24,253 bases of DNA from CAYFVU01 sp964594775 (GCA_964594775.1 CAZQNO010000042.1:1-24253), one strand, 5' to 3'. Shown: positions 15,495 to 23,912, counted from the stretch's first letter. Notes: generated by a model from the letters alone, not told the origin. Numbers and translations are program-made.

Positions 15495-17360
15495 TTAAAC
15501 GAGGTTCTCCATGATATACTCCCGGCGCTCGGGGGTGTTCTTGCCCATGTAGAAATCGAGGGTGCTCTGTATGCTCTTGATCGACTTGATGTTGACCTCG
15601 ATCAGGCGCATGTCCTCTCCAATGAATTGGCCGAACTCTGCCGGAGAGATCTCGCCGAGCCCCTTAAAACGGGTCACCTCGGGAGAGGATATCTCTTGCA
15701 CCGCCTCGTCCTTCTCCTTTACGCTGTAGCAATAGCGGGTCTCCTTTTTGTTCCGCACCCGAAAGAGGGGGGTCTCGAGGATGAAGACCCGCCCCGCGAT
15801 TACCAGCTCCTCAAAATAGTTGAGAAAGAAGGTGAGCAGGAGATTGCGGATGTGAAAGCCGTCGTGGTCGGCGTCGGTAGCGATGACGATGCGGGCATAG
15901 CGGAGATCTTCCACGTCGTTCTCTATTCCCAGGGCCGTCATCATGTTGTACAGCTCCTCGTTCTTGTAGAGGGCCGATTTCTTCTTGCCGAAGACGTTCT
16001 GAGGCTTTCCCTTTAGGGAGAAGATGGCCTGGGAGTAGACGTTACGGGAGGCCACCATCGACCCGGAGGCCGAATGCCCCTCGGTAATAAAGATTGTCGA
16101 TTCGTCGCCATTCTTTTCGCCGAGATGGTACTTGCAGTCCTTGAGGTTGGGGATCTTGATGGCGACCTTCTTCGCCGCCTCTCGGGCCTCCTTCTTTACC
16201 GCGTTCAGTTCCTTTCGCAGCCGCTCGTTGCTCTCAATCTTCTCCTCTATCTTCTTCGCCGAATCGCGGTTCTTGTGGAGGTGATCGACCACCGCCGCCT
16301 TGACCTCTCCCACGATCCAGCTGCGTATCTCGCTGTTGCCCAGCTTGTTTTTCGTCTGACTCTCGAAGACGGGGTTCTGCAGCTTCACCGCCATCGCACC
16401 GGCGATGCCCTCTCGCACGTCCACTCCGGAATAATTCTTCCCGAGGAATTCGTTGACTCCCTTCAAGATACCTTCGCGGAAGGCGCTGAGGTGGGTCCCG
16501 CCGTCGCTGGTGAACTGGCCGTTGACGAAGGAGAAGTAGCTCTCGCCGTAGGTATTGGTGTGGGTAAAGGCGAACTCCAGCCGGTCGGCCCGGTAATGGC
16601 CGATGGGGTAGAGCTCCTCATCGCCTATCTCGCCGCCTAAGAGGTCGAGAAGTCCCCCTTCGGAGCTAAAGGTCTTTTGGCCCAACTTGAGGGTGAGTCC
16701 CGCGTTGAGACAGGCGTAGTTCCAGAGGCGCTGTTCTACGAACTCCATATTGTAGAAGAATTCGCCGAAAATCTCCGGGTCCGGAGTAAACTCGACGTAG
16801 GTTCCGTCCTTCTCGTCTTCCTTTTTGCCCTTGCGCTCCTTTATCTTCTCTCCCCGCTCAAAGACCGCTTCGAAGTAGCGGCCCTCGCGGAAGGAGACGA
16901 CCCGGAAGCGTTTGGAGAGGGCGTTTACCGCCTTGGTGCCGACACCGTTCAATCCGACTGAAAACTGAAAGACTTCGTCATTGTACTTGGCCCCGGTGTT
17001 GATGACCGAGACACACTCTATCACCTTCCCCAGGGGAATGCCCCGTCCGTAGTCGCGGACCTTGACCGTATCTCCGTCGATCTTTACGAGGATCCGGCTG
17101 CCGTGTCCCATGATGTATTCATCTATTGCGTTGTCGATGACCTCTTTGAGGAGTATGTAGATCCCGTCGTCCACGTTTGAGCCGTCGCCGAGGCGGCCGA
17201 TGTACATTCCCGTCCGCAGCCGGATGTGCTCGAGACTGCTGAGCGTGGTGATCGTGCTCTCGTCGTAGCGTTTAGCGGTTTTCGTGCCGCTTGACTTTCT
17301 CCCGCCGCCTTGTGTTTTCGGACTCTTTTTCGCCGGTGTGGTAGTAGTTTTTTGTGCCAT
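15495..17360 (-). CDS. parE: DNA topoisomerase IV subunit B (GyrB/ParE family)
   Basis: The ATPase subunit that pairs with ParC. The GHKL ATP-binding site shows EVIDNAIDE (73-81), RDYGRGIP (102-109) and GLNGVGTKAVNAL (137-149). The TOPRIM metal site has ITEGHSASGS (425-434), with histidine where most family members have aspartate (EGDSA), and TDADHDG (495-501). RFKGLGE lies near the C-terminus. The first 31 residues are a lysine/threonine-rich, probably disordered tail before RYDEST. At 621 aa it lacks the GyrB insert and fits spirochaetal and Bacteroidetes ParE. It is the first gene of the minus-strand block, with its own promoter and AGGA seven bases before the ATG. Confidence 0.92.
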   Translation of the reverse strand: MAQKTTTTPAKKSPKTQGGGRKSSGTKTAKRYDESTITTLSSLEHIRLRTGMYIGRLGDGSNVDDGIYILLKEVIDNAIDEYIMGHGSRILVKIDGDTVKVRDYGRGIPLGKVIECVSVINTGAKYNDEVFQFSVGLNGVGTKAVNALSKRFRVVSFREGRYFEAVFERGEKIKERKGKKEDEKDGTYVEFTPDPEIFGEFFYNMEFVEQRLWNYACLNAGLTLKLGQKTFSSEGGLLDLLGGEIGDEELYPIGHYRADRLEFAFTHTNTYGESYFSFVNGQFTSDGGTHLSAFREGILKGVNEFLGKNYSGVDVREGIAGAMAVKLQNPVFESQTKNKLGNSEIRSWIVGEVKAAVVDHLHKNRDSAKKIEEKIESNERLRKELNAVKKEAREAAKKVAIKIPNLKDCKYHLGEKNGDESTIFITEGHSASGSMVASRNVYSQAIFSLKGKPQNVFGKKKSALYKNEELYNMMTALGIENDVEDLRYARIVIATDADHDGFHIRNLLLTFFLNYFEELVIAGRVFILETPLFRVRNKKETRYCYSVKEKDEAVQEISSPEVTRFKGLGEISPAEFGQFIGEDMRLIEVNIKSIKSIQSTLDFYMGKNTPERREYIMENLV

Positions 17361-17372
17361 CTGCGTGTCCTG

Positions 17373-17402
17373 AGTGTAGCACGGCAGACCGGTCTATGAC
17401 AA
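17373..17402 (-). promoter_or_regulatory. Promoter of parE-parC with a palindrome in the spacer
   Basis: On the minus strand TTGTCA (17402-17397) is separated by 18 bases from TACACT (17378-17373), with TGC before the -10 box giving an extended -10. The spacer holds the perfect 10-base palindrome AGACCGGTCT (17386-17395). The ATG lies 12 bases after the -10 box, so the leader would be only about five bases long. Confidence 0.65.
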
Positions 17403-17450
17403 TCTGATATCTTCTGCTGCGGACGCTTTTCAGTCACCCCGCTTTCCGAG

Positions 17451-17456
17451 TACAGT
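17451..17456 (+). promoter_or_regulatory. Possible -10 box of the MFS gene, leaderless spacing
   Basis: TACAGT ends six bases before the GTG start at 17463, so transcription would begin at the start codon. No good -35 box lies at the right distance. No Shine-Dalgarno sequence precedes the GTG. Confidence 0.35.
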
Positions 17457-17462
17457 AAAGCG

Positions 17463-18821
17463 GTGACTACAGAGAAACTACGGGACGTTTTTCCCCACGA
17501 ACTGGACGAAGAAAAGCGCGAGCTTGGAAAGCGGTATCTGCGCCGCTTCATTACGCTCAACGGGATCTCCATAGCCTTTCTGATGAACGACATTCTTATC
17601 CTCTACGGGATACGCAACGGGTTGAGCGACCCGCAGCTCGCCCTCCTCGCCTCGTTTATGCACCTTACCATGCCCTTTCTCATCGTCGGCAAACTGCTGA
17701 TCCCCCGGAGAGGTCTTTCCCGCACCTGGGGAGAAGCCTGGTTCATGCGCTACCTCTCCGGCTCTCTCATGATCGCCGCTCCCTTCGTTGCAGGCCGCCT
17801 TCCGCAGCCCTTCGTGACGGCAACGGTCCTCACCGGCGCCTTCGGCTTCGCCATGTTCCGCAGCATAGGCATCGTCGCCAATTCCCCCCTCACCGGCGAG
17901 ATAACGAGTTATGACGAGCGGGGCCGCTATATTTCCGGCAACTGGACCCGTTCGCAGTTTGCCTACTTTCTTTCGGTAGCCCTTGTCATCTTTTTGCTGC
18001 GCTTCTTCGAAGAAATCTGGATATACCAGCTCCTCATCGGCATCGGCTGCCTCGTCGGTTTCTACGCCAGCCGACAGCTGATAAAAATTCCCGAATCCTC
18101 TGCCCCCGCCGACTCGGCAAGGGTCCCGGTAAGGCGTGTTTTAGAAGATATTCGCCGCAGCCCCCTGCTTCGACGGCTGCTCGGCGGCTGGGCCGCGGGA
18201 ATCTCTTCCTTCGTCCTCGTTATTCCCTTCTCCATCGTCACCATAAAAAACGGCTACGGAATCTCCGATTATCACGCCCTCTTCTTTTCGCTCATTATTC
18301 TTGCCGGCGGAATCGTATCTTCTCTGATAAACGGCAGAGTGGCCGATACGGCAGGCCCCAGACCGCTTCTCATCCTCTACGTCGGCGGCTTCCTGATCTC
18401 GGCAGTGTACTGGGCCTTCGCGCCGGCCCGCTTTTCCAACTTCACCGTAGCCCCGATTTTTTTCCTCCAGGGCTTCTGTAAGGCCGGCATCATACTCTCC
18501 GCCAATCACTACTTTCTCCAGGCGGTAAAGCCCGAGCAGCGGGTGGGCATATCCCTATTTGCACGGATGGTAAGCGGCACCTTCGCCGGTATCGCCGGCG
18601 CCCTCGGCGGCGGCACCGCCTTCGCCCTCATTCGAGAGGCAGGAGTAGGGGGGTTGGAGGTCTATCGCATATATTTCCGCCTAGTTCTTATTGTTGTGTG
18701 CTTTCTCATTTTTATCGCCATGCGTACCGAGCGTTTAGCGGGCGAATGGGGGATCGCTGCGGTCTTTCGGCTGATCTTTTCACGCAAAAAGCGCAGACCG
18801 CCGGGCTCCGGGCAAAAATAA
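17463..18821 (+). CDS. MFS-type membrane transporter
   Basis: A 452-aa inner-membrane protein with about twelve hydrophobic segments, with the long charged loop between the halves at about residues 200-230 (SSAPADSARVPVRRVLEDI), as usual in the major facilitator superfamily. The segment after the sixth-seventh helix region has NGRVADTAGPRPLLIL, like the loop 8-9 motif of MFS proteins. The start is GTG; the first 25 residues are charged and cytosolic. Substrate unknown: neighbours are topoisomerase genes on the other strand and a histidine kinase gene 72 bases downstream. It ends in a basic tail (RKKRRPPGSGQK). Confidence 0.78.
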   Translation: MTTEKLRDVFPHELDEEKRELGKRYLRRFITLNGISIAFLMNDILILYGIRNGLSDPQLALLASFMHLTMPFLIVGKLLIPRRGLSRTWGEAWFMRYLSGSLMIAAPFVAGRLPQPFVTATVLTGAFGFAMFRSIGIVANSPLTGEITSYDERGRYISGNWTRSQFAYFLSVALVIFLLRFFEEIWIYQLLIGIGCLVGFYASRQLIKIPESSAPADSARVPVRRVLEDIRRSPLLRRLLGGWAAGISSFVLVIPFSIVTIKNGYGISDYHALFFSLIILAGGIVSSLINGRVADTAGPRPLLILYVGGFLISAVYWAFAPARFSNFTVAPIFFLQGFCKAGIILSANHYFLQAVKPEQRVGISLFARMVSGTFAGIAGALGGGTAFALIREAGVGGLEVYRIYFRLVLIVVCFLIFIAMRTERLAGEWGIAAVFRLIFSRKKRRPPGSGQK

Positions 18822-18861
18822 GCGGCCTCTGCCGAAAAAAGCCGGTAAAAAATTTGAAACT

Positions 18862-18870
18862 TGCTATACT
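18862..18870 (+). promoter_or_regulatory. Extended -10 promoter of the PAS histidine kinase gene
   Basis: TGC followed by TATACT (18865-18870), the same -10 hexamer as before the genes at 3273 and 12760. Transcription would start near 18877, giving a leader of about 17 bases without a clear Shine-Dalgarno sequence. No -35 box of note lies 16-18 bases upstream. Confidence 0.5.
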
Positions 18871-18893
18871 AATCGCTTACCTTTTGTGTAGAG

Positions 18894-20324
18894 ATGGCTA
18901 AGGATGAAAAAACTACAGAAAGTCCCCTTCCTAAGAAGAAAATTTTAGAAGCCCATCTCAACAGCCTCTTCGAAAATTCCCCGCAAGCCATTGTGATGCT
19001 GGATACACGCAACAGGGTGATCCGAATAAACCGAGGTTTTACCGAACTCTACGGCTACGAACAGCAAGAGATCGAAGGGGCCCACATAGACAGCCTTATC
19101 GCCGGCGAGGAATATCGGCAAGAGGCGGGCCGCTACTCACAGCTCGCCGAAGAGGGAGACTTCATTAATGCCGAATCGGTCCGCTTTAGAAAAGACGGTT
19201 CTCCGGTGGATGTCTCGATAATGGGAGCTCCGGTTTTGATGAAGGGAGAGGTAATCGGGCTCTTCGGCATTTACCGGGATATCAGCGCGAGGAAACGGGT
19301 GGAACGGGCCCTCGCCGCCGGCGAACAGCGCTATCGCAGCCTCATCGAAAAAGCGCCTATTGGAATCTTCCAGTCGAGCAGCCGCGGCTACTTTCTCAAC
19401 GTGAATAAGGCCGTCGCCCAGATGCTCGGTTTCGAGAAACCGAAGGCGGTAGTCAATCACTACCGAGACCTCGCCCATACCCTCTACAAGGAACCGAAGG
19501 AGAGGGAACACTTCTTACAGGAGCTCAGGGAGCACGGCGAGGTGAAGAACCTGCCTCTCCTCTGCCGGCGGAAGGACGGCAGCGATATCTGGCTTTCGGT
19601 AAACGCCCGCCTCTCGGAGGAGTTGGACGGCGGAGAGTTCGTGATAGACGGCTTCATGTCCGACAGTACCGAGCTGCGGAAGACGACGGAGAGACTCAAA
19701 CGCTCCATAGGAGATAAAGAGGTGCTGCTCCAGGAAGTTCACCACCGGGTAAAAAACAACATGCAGATCTTCTCCAGCATCCTCAACCTCGAGGCGGACC
19801 GGATCGAAGACAGCAGCATAAAAGAACTCATAGCAAAAAGTCAGAACCGGATCAGGGCCATGTCTCTGATTCATGAAAAACTGTATCACGCCGAAGAAGT
19901 ATCGCGGGTAAACCTTGGTGACTACACGGAAAGTCTCTGTCGGGAAATCATCAACTTCACCGCGGCCGGCAGATCCGCCCGTCCGCTGCTCGATTTTAGC
20001 GTCGAAGAGCTCTACACGAACATCGACTTTGCCATTCCCTTCGGCCTCATTGTAAGCGAACTACTGATGAACGCCCACAAGCACGCCTTCGAAGGAATAG
20101 GAAACCCCCGCATATCTGTGGTTCTCACGAAGCAGAGCGGTTCACTCGTTCTGGAAATACGGGACAACGGAATCGGTTTTCCCGAAGGGTTCAACATCAA
20201 AAAGCCGGGCAGCCTGGGGCTTGAATTGCTTCGATCCCTCATCGAACAGCTTGCCGGGACCGTAAAGCTGCATAGCGGCGCGGGAACGCATTTTCGGCTT
20301 ATCTTTCCCTTTATTTCAGAGTAA
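18894..20324 (+). CDS. Soluble PAS-PAS histidine kinase (HisKA_2 type)
   Basis: A 476-aa cytosolic sensor kinase without membrane segments. Two PAS domains lie at about 20-135 and 142-262; each is followed by the C-terminal strand seen in PAC motifs (GLFGIYRDISARKR and VIDGFMSDSTELRK). The phosphoacceptor block is LLQEVHHRVKNNMQ (278-291), typical of the HisKA_2 class, with H283 or H284 as the site. The ATPase domain shows SELLMNAHKHAF (N-box), RDNGIGF and SLGLELL. HisKA_2 kinases often pair with stand-alone or ANTAR-type regulators; no receiver gene adjoins this one, but the receiver genes at 8692 and 10225 are possible partners. The 3' end overlaps the convergent MCP gene by 14 bases. Confidence 0.9.
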   Translation: MAKDEKTTESPLPKKKILEAHLNSLFENSPQAIVMLDTRNRVIRINRGFTELYGYEQQEIEGAHIDSLIAGEEYRQEAGRYSQLAEEGDFINAESVRFRKDGSPVDVSIMGAPVLMKGEVIGLFGIYRDISARKRVERALAAGEQRYRSLIEKAPIGIFQSSSRGYFLNVNKAVAQMLGFEKPKAVVNHYRDLAHTLYKEPKEREHFLQELREHGEVKNLPLLCRRKDGSDIWLSVNARLSEELDGGEFVIDGFMSDSTELRKTTERLKRSIGDKEVLLQEVHHRVKNNMQIFSSILNLEADRIEDSSIKELIAKSQNRIRAMSLIHEKLYHAEEVSRVNLGDYTESLCREIINFTAAGRSARPLLDFSVEELYTNIDFAIPFGLIVSELLMNAHKHAFEGIGNPRISVVLTKQSGSLVLEIRDNGIGFPEGFNIKKPGSLGLELLRSLIEQLAGTVKLHSGAGTHFRLIFPFISE

Positions 20325-22206
20325 AGAGCGAGAGACGCCTGCGCACCCGGCCTATCTCCTCCTCGGTACGCGTGCTCAGTTCCTGGGTTCGATGTATCTC
20401 TTTCTTCATCTCTATTGCCTCATCGGCGGCTTCCGCTGCGTGCTCTTCCACATGGTCGCTTATCTTGTCGAGCTGATGCAGGTCCGCGGCAATGGTCCGA
20501 GCCTCGCCGTTTATCGAAGAGACAAACTCATTCACCTGCGCGGAAATCTTCTCGAGCTCGGAGAGAGAATCCAGGACTTCCCTGCCCTTCTCACGCTGCT
20601 CCCTCGTGAGATAGAGGAGTCGATCCTCCATCTCTCCGGTCTCCTTCGTCAGGTCGCGAACCTTGGAAAAGGTGCTTTTCGCCTCGCGCACCGACACGAC
20701 GATTTCCTCGATCGATTCGATGGTGCGGGATAGATCCTCCCCGATGGTCCTGCTGTGCTCGGCGCTGTGCTCGGCGAGCTTCTTAACCTCACCCGCCACC
20801 ACGGCAAAACCGCGCCCCGCCTCCCCCGCGTGGGCTGCTTCTATCGCCGCGTTCATGGCCAGAAGGTTGGTCTGATTGGCGATATCGGCAATGAGGGTGT
20901 TCGCCTCTTCTAATGCCCGGGCCCGCTGTGCCAGCTCACCCATTTTCTCCTCCACCCGGGTGATTCGGCCGTTACCCTCCTCCGCCTCGGTGGAGAGTAT
21001 TTTGCTTTTTTTTGAGACCTCTTCGAAAATTTCGGCGGTGCTGCTCACCTTAGCCGCTATCTCCTCTAGCCCGGAGGAGGAGTTTTTAAGGCCGTCTCCC
21101 TGCTCGTCTATGAGGGCATCGAGCTTCTCGATGTGTCCGGCGATCTTCTGGGCCGAGGCGCTCGACTCTCCTACCTTCGCGTTCTGATGTTTCGTTTCCC
21201 CGCGTATGCGTTCCACCGCCTTAGCGCCGGCGGCGATTCTCCCTCCGGTCGATACAACGTGTTCGCGCAGTTCCACCCCCGTCTCTGCGAGGGAATCGAA
21301 GGCGCTCAGCAGCTCACCGATCATTCCGCGGAGTCCGCCGATGAAGAGATTCATTTCGGCGACGATCTCTCCTATCTTGTCAAAGTGAAGAAGCCGGATT
21401 TCTCTGGTGAGATCCCCGCTCGCCGCCGAAAGCTCTTCCATACGCTCCTTGAGATTTTCCACCTGTGCCGTCGTCTCCCTTCGTGACGCATTGAAGAGAG
21501 CGGCGACCAGGATGATAAGACCCCCTCCGGCCAGCGCCGCTGCCGTTTCATATTTCAGGTATCCGTATCGCAGCGGGATTTCCGTTGAGTAAAAACGGCC
21601 GAGATAGGTCATCACCACCGCCGCCACCGCCACCGCAACGAGGAGGATGAACCAATCTTTGCTCATGACGAAGTGATCGACCTCACCCTTATGGATGCTT
21701 GTCATGTTGAGGGCCCGGCGGGCGGGGATGAGGATGCCGTTTATCGAAAGGGCGGTTAAGAGACCGGTAAAGAATGCCGCCGAAAGGGCTATGGCGGTGG
21801 ACCAGAGGTAGGTGAGCCCTCCAGGAGCCACCCAGTTATAGATCACCGCGTACATCACCGTATTGCCAACGAGCCACAGCAGCACATGGAGCAGAATGAG
21901 GAACCAGGGTACCTTCAGGGCCGCCCGCCGGGCCCGCCGGCGCTCGGCCTCGCCTCCTCCCCTCTCCAGATAATGCAGGAGGGGCTTGAGCATGCGCATT
22001 ACGATCAGCCAGGAGATAAGAGCGAAGACGAGGACCAAGGCATATACATCCGGCTTCGAAAGGGCGAAGCGGATTCTCGCAGATGCGCCGAGATCGAGGG
22101 ACGGGTTGAATAGGGAGATAAAGAGCTCCCTTCCCACACTCACGGCGCTGGGGATGCCCACCGCAGCTAATCCTATGCGATACGCCGGTCTCTTATAATC
22201 CGCCAT
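20311..22206 (-). CDS. Methyl-accepting chemotaxis protein with multi-helix membrane domain
   Basis: A 631-aa chemoreceptor. The start is the ATG at 22206, five bases after GGGAGG; an upstream TTG would be 21 bases longer and lies before the ribosome binding site. About six hydrophobic segments lie at 11-33, 53-72, 100-123, 132-160, 184-203 and 221-239, with no large periplasmic domain between them. A HAMP-like helix pair follows (about 240-295, with DLTREIRLLHFDKIGEI). The signalling tip is IADIANQTNLLAMNAAIEAA (439-458) then HAGEAGRGFAVVAGEVKKLAE. Such a receptor may sense through the membrane itself or an energy-related state, or may rely on a partner protein. It ends 14 bases inside the convergent kinase gene. 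Confidence 0.93.
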   Translation of the reverse strand: MADYKRPAYRIGLAAVGIPSAVSVGRELFISLFNPSLDLGASARIRFALSKPDVYALVLVFALISWLIVMRMLKPLLHYLERGGGEAERRRARRAALKVPWFLILLHVLLWLVGNTVMYAVIYNWVAPGGLTYLWSTAIALSAAFFTGLLTALSINGILIPARRALNMTSIHKGEVDHFVMSKDWFILLVAVAVAAVVMTYLGRFYSTEIPLRYGYLKYETAAALAGGGLIILVAALFNASRRETTAQVENLKERMEELSAASGDLTREIRLLHFDKIGEIVAEMNLFIGGLRGMIGELLSAFDSLAETGVELREHVVSTGGRIAAGAKAVERIRGETKHQNAKVGESSASAQKIAGHIEKLDALIDEQGDGLKNSSSGLEEIAAKVSSTAEIFEEVSKKSKILSTEAEEGNGRITRVEEKMGELAQRARALEEANTLIADIANQTNLLAMNAAIEAAHAGEAGRGFAVVAGEVKKLAEHSAEHSRTIGEDLSRTIESIEEIVVSVREAKSTFSKVRDLTKETGEMEDRLLYLTREQREKGREVLDSLSELEKISAQVNEFVSSINGEARTIAADLHQLDKISDHVEEHAAEAADEAIEMKKEIHRTQELSTRTEEEIGRVRRRLSLFTLK

Positions 22207-22211
22207 TTTTA

Positions 22212-22217
22212 CCTCCC
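22212..22217 (-). promoter_or_regulatory. Ribosome binding site that sets the MCP start
   Basis: GGGAGG on the minus strand, then TAAAA, then ATG at 22206. It excludes the in-frame TTG at 22227 as the start. Confidence 0.8.
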
Positions 22218-22249
22218 AAATGTGCAATTTCTGTTTTCTTCATTTTCCT

Positions 22250-22278
22250 ATTATAACGACACTAAGAGAACATTTCAT
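22250..22278 (-). promoter_or_regulatory. Sigma-70 promoter of the MCP gene
   Basis: On the minus strand a perfect TATAAT (22255-22250) lies 17 bases after ATGAAA (22278-22273). The leader would be about 38 bases. I looked for a sigma-28 flagellar promoter and found none. Confidence 0.65.
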
Positions 22279-22290
22279 AGTAAATTACGC

Positions 22291-22319
22291 TTGAAAGGGC
22301 CATGGGAAGGGGCTATTAT
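22291..22319 (+). promoter_or_regulatory. Sigma-70 promoter of the lipoprotein-FecR operon, leaderless spacing
   Basis: TTGAAA (22291-22296), 17 bases, then TATTAT (22314-22319). The ATG at 22327 lies seven bases after the -10 box, so transcription would start at or one base before the start codon. It is divergent to the MCP promoter; the two -35 boxes are 12 bases apart. Confidence 0.65.
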
Positions 22320-22326
22320 TGAATAT

Positions 22327-22806
22327 ATGAAGATAAAAGAAAGATCGCCGAGGAGTGCCGGCGCCGCGGCTTTCGCCGCCCTGCTGATTCTGCTTATCGG
22401 CGCATGCACCACCACTCCCTACTCTCAGCGGGAGGAAAACGTACAGAAGATAGTCGAGCTTATACAGAAGGGGGAGAGCGCGGCCTTAATCGCCCAATCG
22501 CAGCTTCCCTTCCTCTTCGACGGAGAGATCGTCATGCTCGAACGGGATCTGCGGACTCTCTGGACCAATCTGGCAGAGGCGGGTTTTTCCCTGCAGAATC
22601 CGCAGATCGAGTATCTCGGCCCGGCGGGCCGCTACTCCTATTCGCCCTTCGCCGACTCCATGGAGGTCCGTACCTTCTTCAAGAAGTATCTCCCCGAAAA
22701 ATCCTCCATCGTCCGCATCACCGCCGAGAACGGGGTATTCTTCCTCCTCCTCGGGCCGAAGGTCGAAAAGGCTCCCGCGATAATCGGCTACAGGATGAAT
22801 CTATGA
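22327..22806 (+). CDS. Small lipoprotein of unknown function
   Basis: A 159-aa protein beginning MKIKERSPRSAGAAAF. A positively charged start and a hydrophobic stretch lead to the lipobox LIGAC with C27 as the lipid-bearing cysteine (counting from this ATG), so it is probably anchored in the cytoplasmic or outer membrane. A longer frame beginning at 22222 would put 35 residues before the signal peptide and lies upstream of the promoter, so I reject it. The mature part is acidic and helical first (REENVQKIVELIQKG), then mixed; I recognise no domain. Its stop overlaps the start of the FecR-domain gene (ATGA), so the two are translationally coupled. Confidence 0.75.
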   Translation: MKIKERSPRSAGAAAFAALLILLIGACTTTPYSQREENVQKIVELIQKGESAALIAQSQLPFLFDGEIVMLERDLRTLWTNLAEAGFSLQNPQIEYLGPAGRYSYSPFADSMEVRTFFKKYLPEKSSIVRITAENGVFFLLLGPKVEKAPAIIGYRMNL

Positions 22807-23912
22807 GGTATCACAGAACGCAGGGACAATCGACTGCCGGCAGTGCCCTTTCCGGCAGCTTCGGCAGCCGCCGCCGGTTTTTCAGCTTTATCATTACCCT
22901 TCTTATCGCCTGCGCCGTCGCTGTCTCTGCTCCCGTCGGACTGGGAGCCCAGGAGGCCGACGTGGTCTACACCGAAGGGGATGTCCGCACCAAGACCCTC
23001 TCGGGCAGCATTCAAGATACCTACATCGGCGACCCTCTCCGCGCAGGAGAGAGCGTGATAACCGGCCGCACGGGTTTTGCCGAGCTGCAGCAGAGCGACT
23101 ACCGCACCATCCAGGTCTTCTCCGATACCTGCTTCGTTATCCAGGAGAAGGAGGTCGACGGCGAAAAGCGCCAGGTAATGGAGACGACCACCGGCTCGGT
23201 TTTCTTCCGCTTTCAGAAGATGGCGGAGAAGGAGCCGATCATCCAGAGCCCCAGCTACGTCTGCGGGGTCCGCGGCACCGAGTTTACCGTCTACGCCGGC
23301 GCCGACGGCTCATCGATGATCCTCGTAGACCAAGGTCTGGTGGACGTGGAGGCGGAGGGAAAGACGGTCTCCGTCACCGCCGACCAGGGCGTAGAGGTCG
23401 CCGCCGGCGAAGCACCGGGAGAGGTGTTTGAGCGGAAGGGAAAGGCCATCGATTTTAGTGAGTGGAATGCGCAGAAGAAGAAAGCCTTTTTCGAGGATCC
23501 CGTTGCGAGCCTGGAAGCCATTCAGCGGCGTTTGGAAGGATTCCAAGAAGAAACGCAGAAGCTCATAGGCATGTATAACGAATACAAGAGTGAGTTCGAT
23601 GTAGTATATGCACAGCTGAAAGAGGCCATAGATAGGTATGGAGCGAAAAGTGAAGAGGCGGAGAAGCTTCGAGAGGAAATAAAACCATTTACGGAAAAAA
23701 CTACCGCCCTTGCCTATAACTATCGATATTATGCCTTATCAGCCTTTTCTCTGAAGCGGTATGTTATCGCTCCCCTCTACATCGATCTAAAAACACGGAA
23801 CATCAATTCTCTAAATAATTCTGAAATCAGCACCTTTTTTGACAAGTATTATGAAATTCTCGACAGCTTCGAAGACGACATCGGTTCAATCCTCATGGAA
23901 GCCGATATTTAG
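22803..23912 (+). CDS. Secreted FecR-domain protein with C-terminal coiled coil
   Basis: A 369-aa protein. The start is the ATG at 22803, with AGGA seven bases before it, overlapping the lipoprotein stop; the open frame runs further upstream but only as a shadow of that gene. After a long basic n-region (RTQGQ...GSRRRFF) a hydrophobic segment (26-44) and GLGAQEA suggest signal peptide cleavage near residue 49. Residues 52-180 form a FecR-type domain with YVCGVRGTEFTVYAG and LVDQGLVDVEAEG. In classical systems FecR passes signals to an ECF sigma factor, but no sigma factor or TonB receptor adjoins it. Spirochaetes often have such domains in secreted proteins of unknown role. Residues 205-290 are predicted coiled coil (EAIQRRLEGFQEETQK...). 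The last third is much richer in A+T than the first. Confidence 0.82.
   Translation: MRYHRTQGQSTAGSALSGSFGSRRRFFSFIITLLIACAVAVSAPVGLGAQEADVVYTEGDVRTKTLSGSIQDTYIGDPLRAGESVITGRTGFAELQQSDYRTIQVFSDTCFVIQEKEVDGEKRQVMETTTGSVFFRFQKMAEKEPIIQSPSYVCGVRGTEFTVYAGADGSSMILVDQGLVDVEAEGKTVSVTADQGVEVAAGEAPGEVFERKGKAIDFSEWNAQKKKAFFEDPVASLEAIQRRLEGFQEETQKLIGMYNEYKSEFDVVYAQLKEAIDRYGAKSEEAEKLREEIKPFTEKTTALAYNYRYYALSAFSLKRYVIAPLYIDLKTRNINSLNNSEISTFFDKYYEILDSFEDDIGSILMEADI

Noticed and set aside
14973..16016. Open frame of 347 codons on the plus strand
   Set aside because: It is antisense to the end of parE and the start of parC, both well supported.
18821..18850. Terminator after the MFS gene (CGGC/GCCG hairpin)
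   Set aside because: On the plus strand the short hairpin is followed by A residues, not T; the stem has only four pairs.
22404..22802. Upstream extension of the FecR-domain reading frame
   Set aside because: It overlaps the lipoprotein gene in another frame and would place 133 non-secretory residues before the signal peptide.
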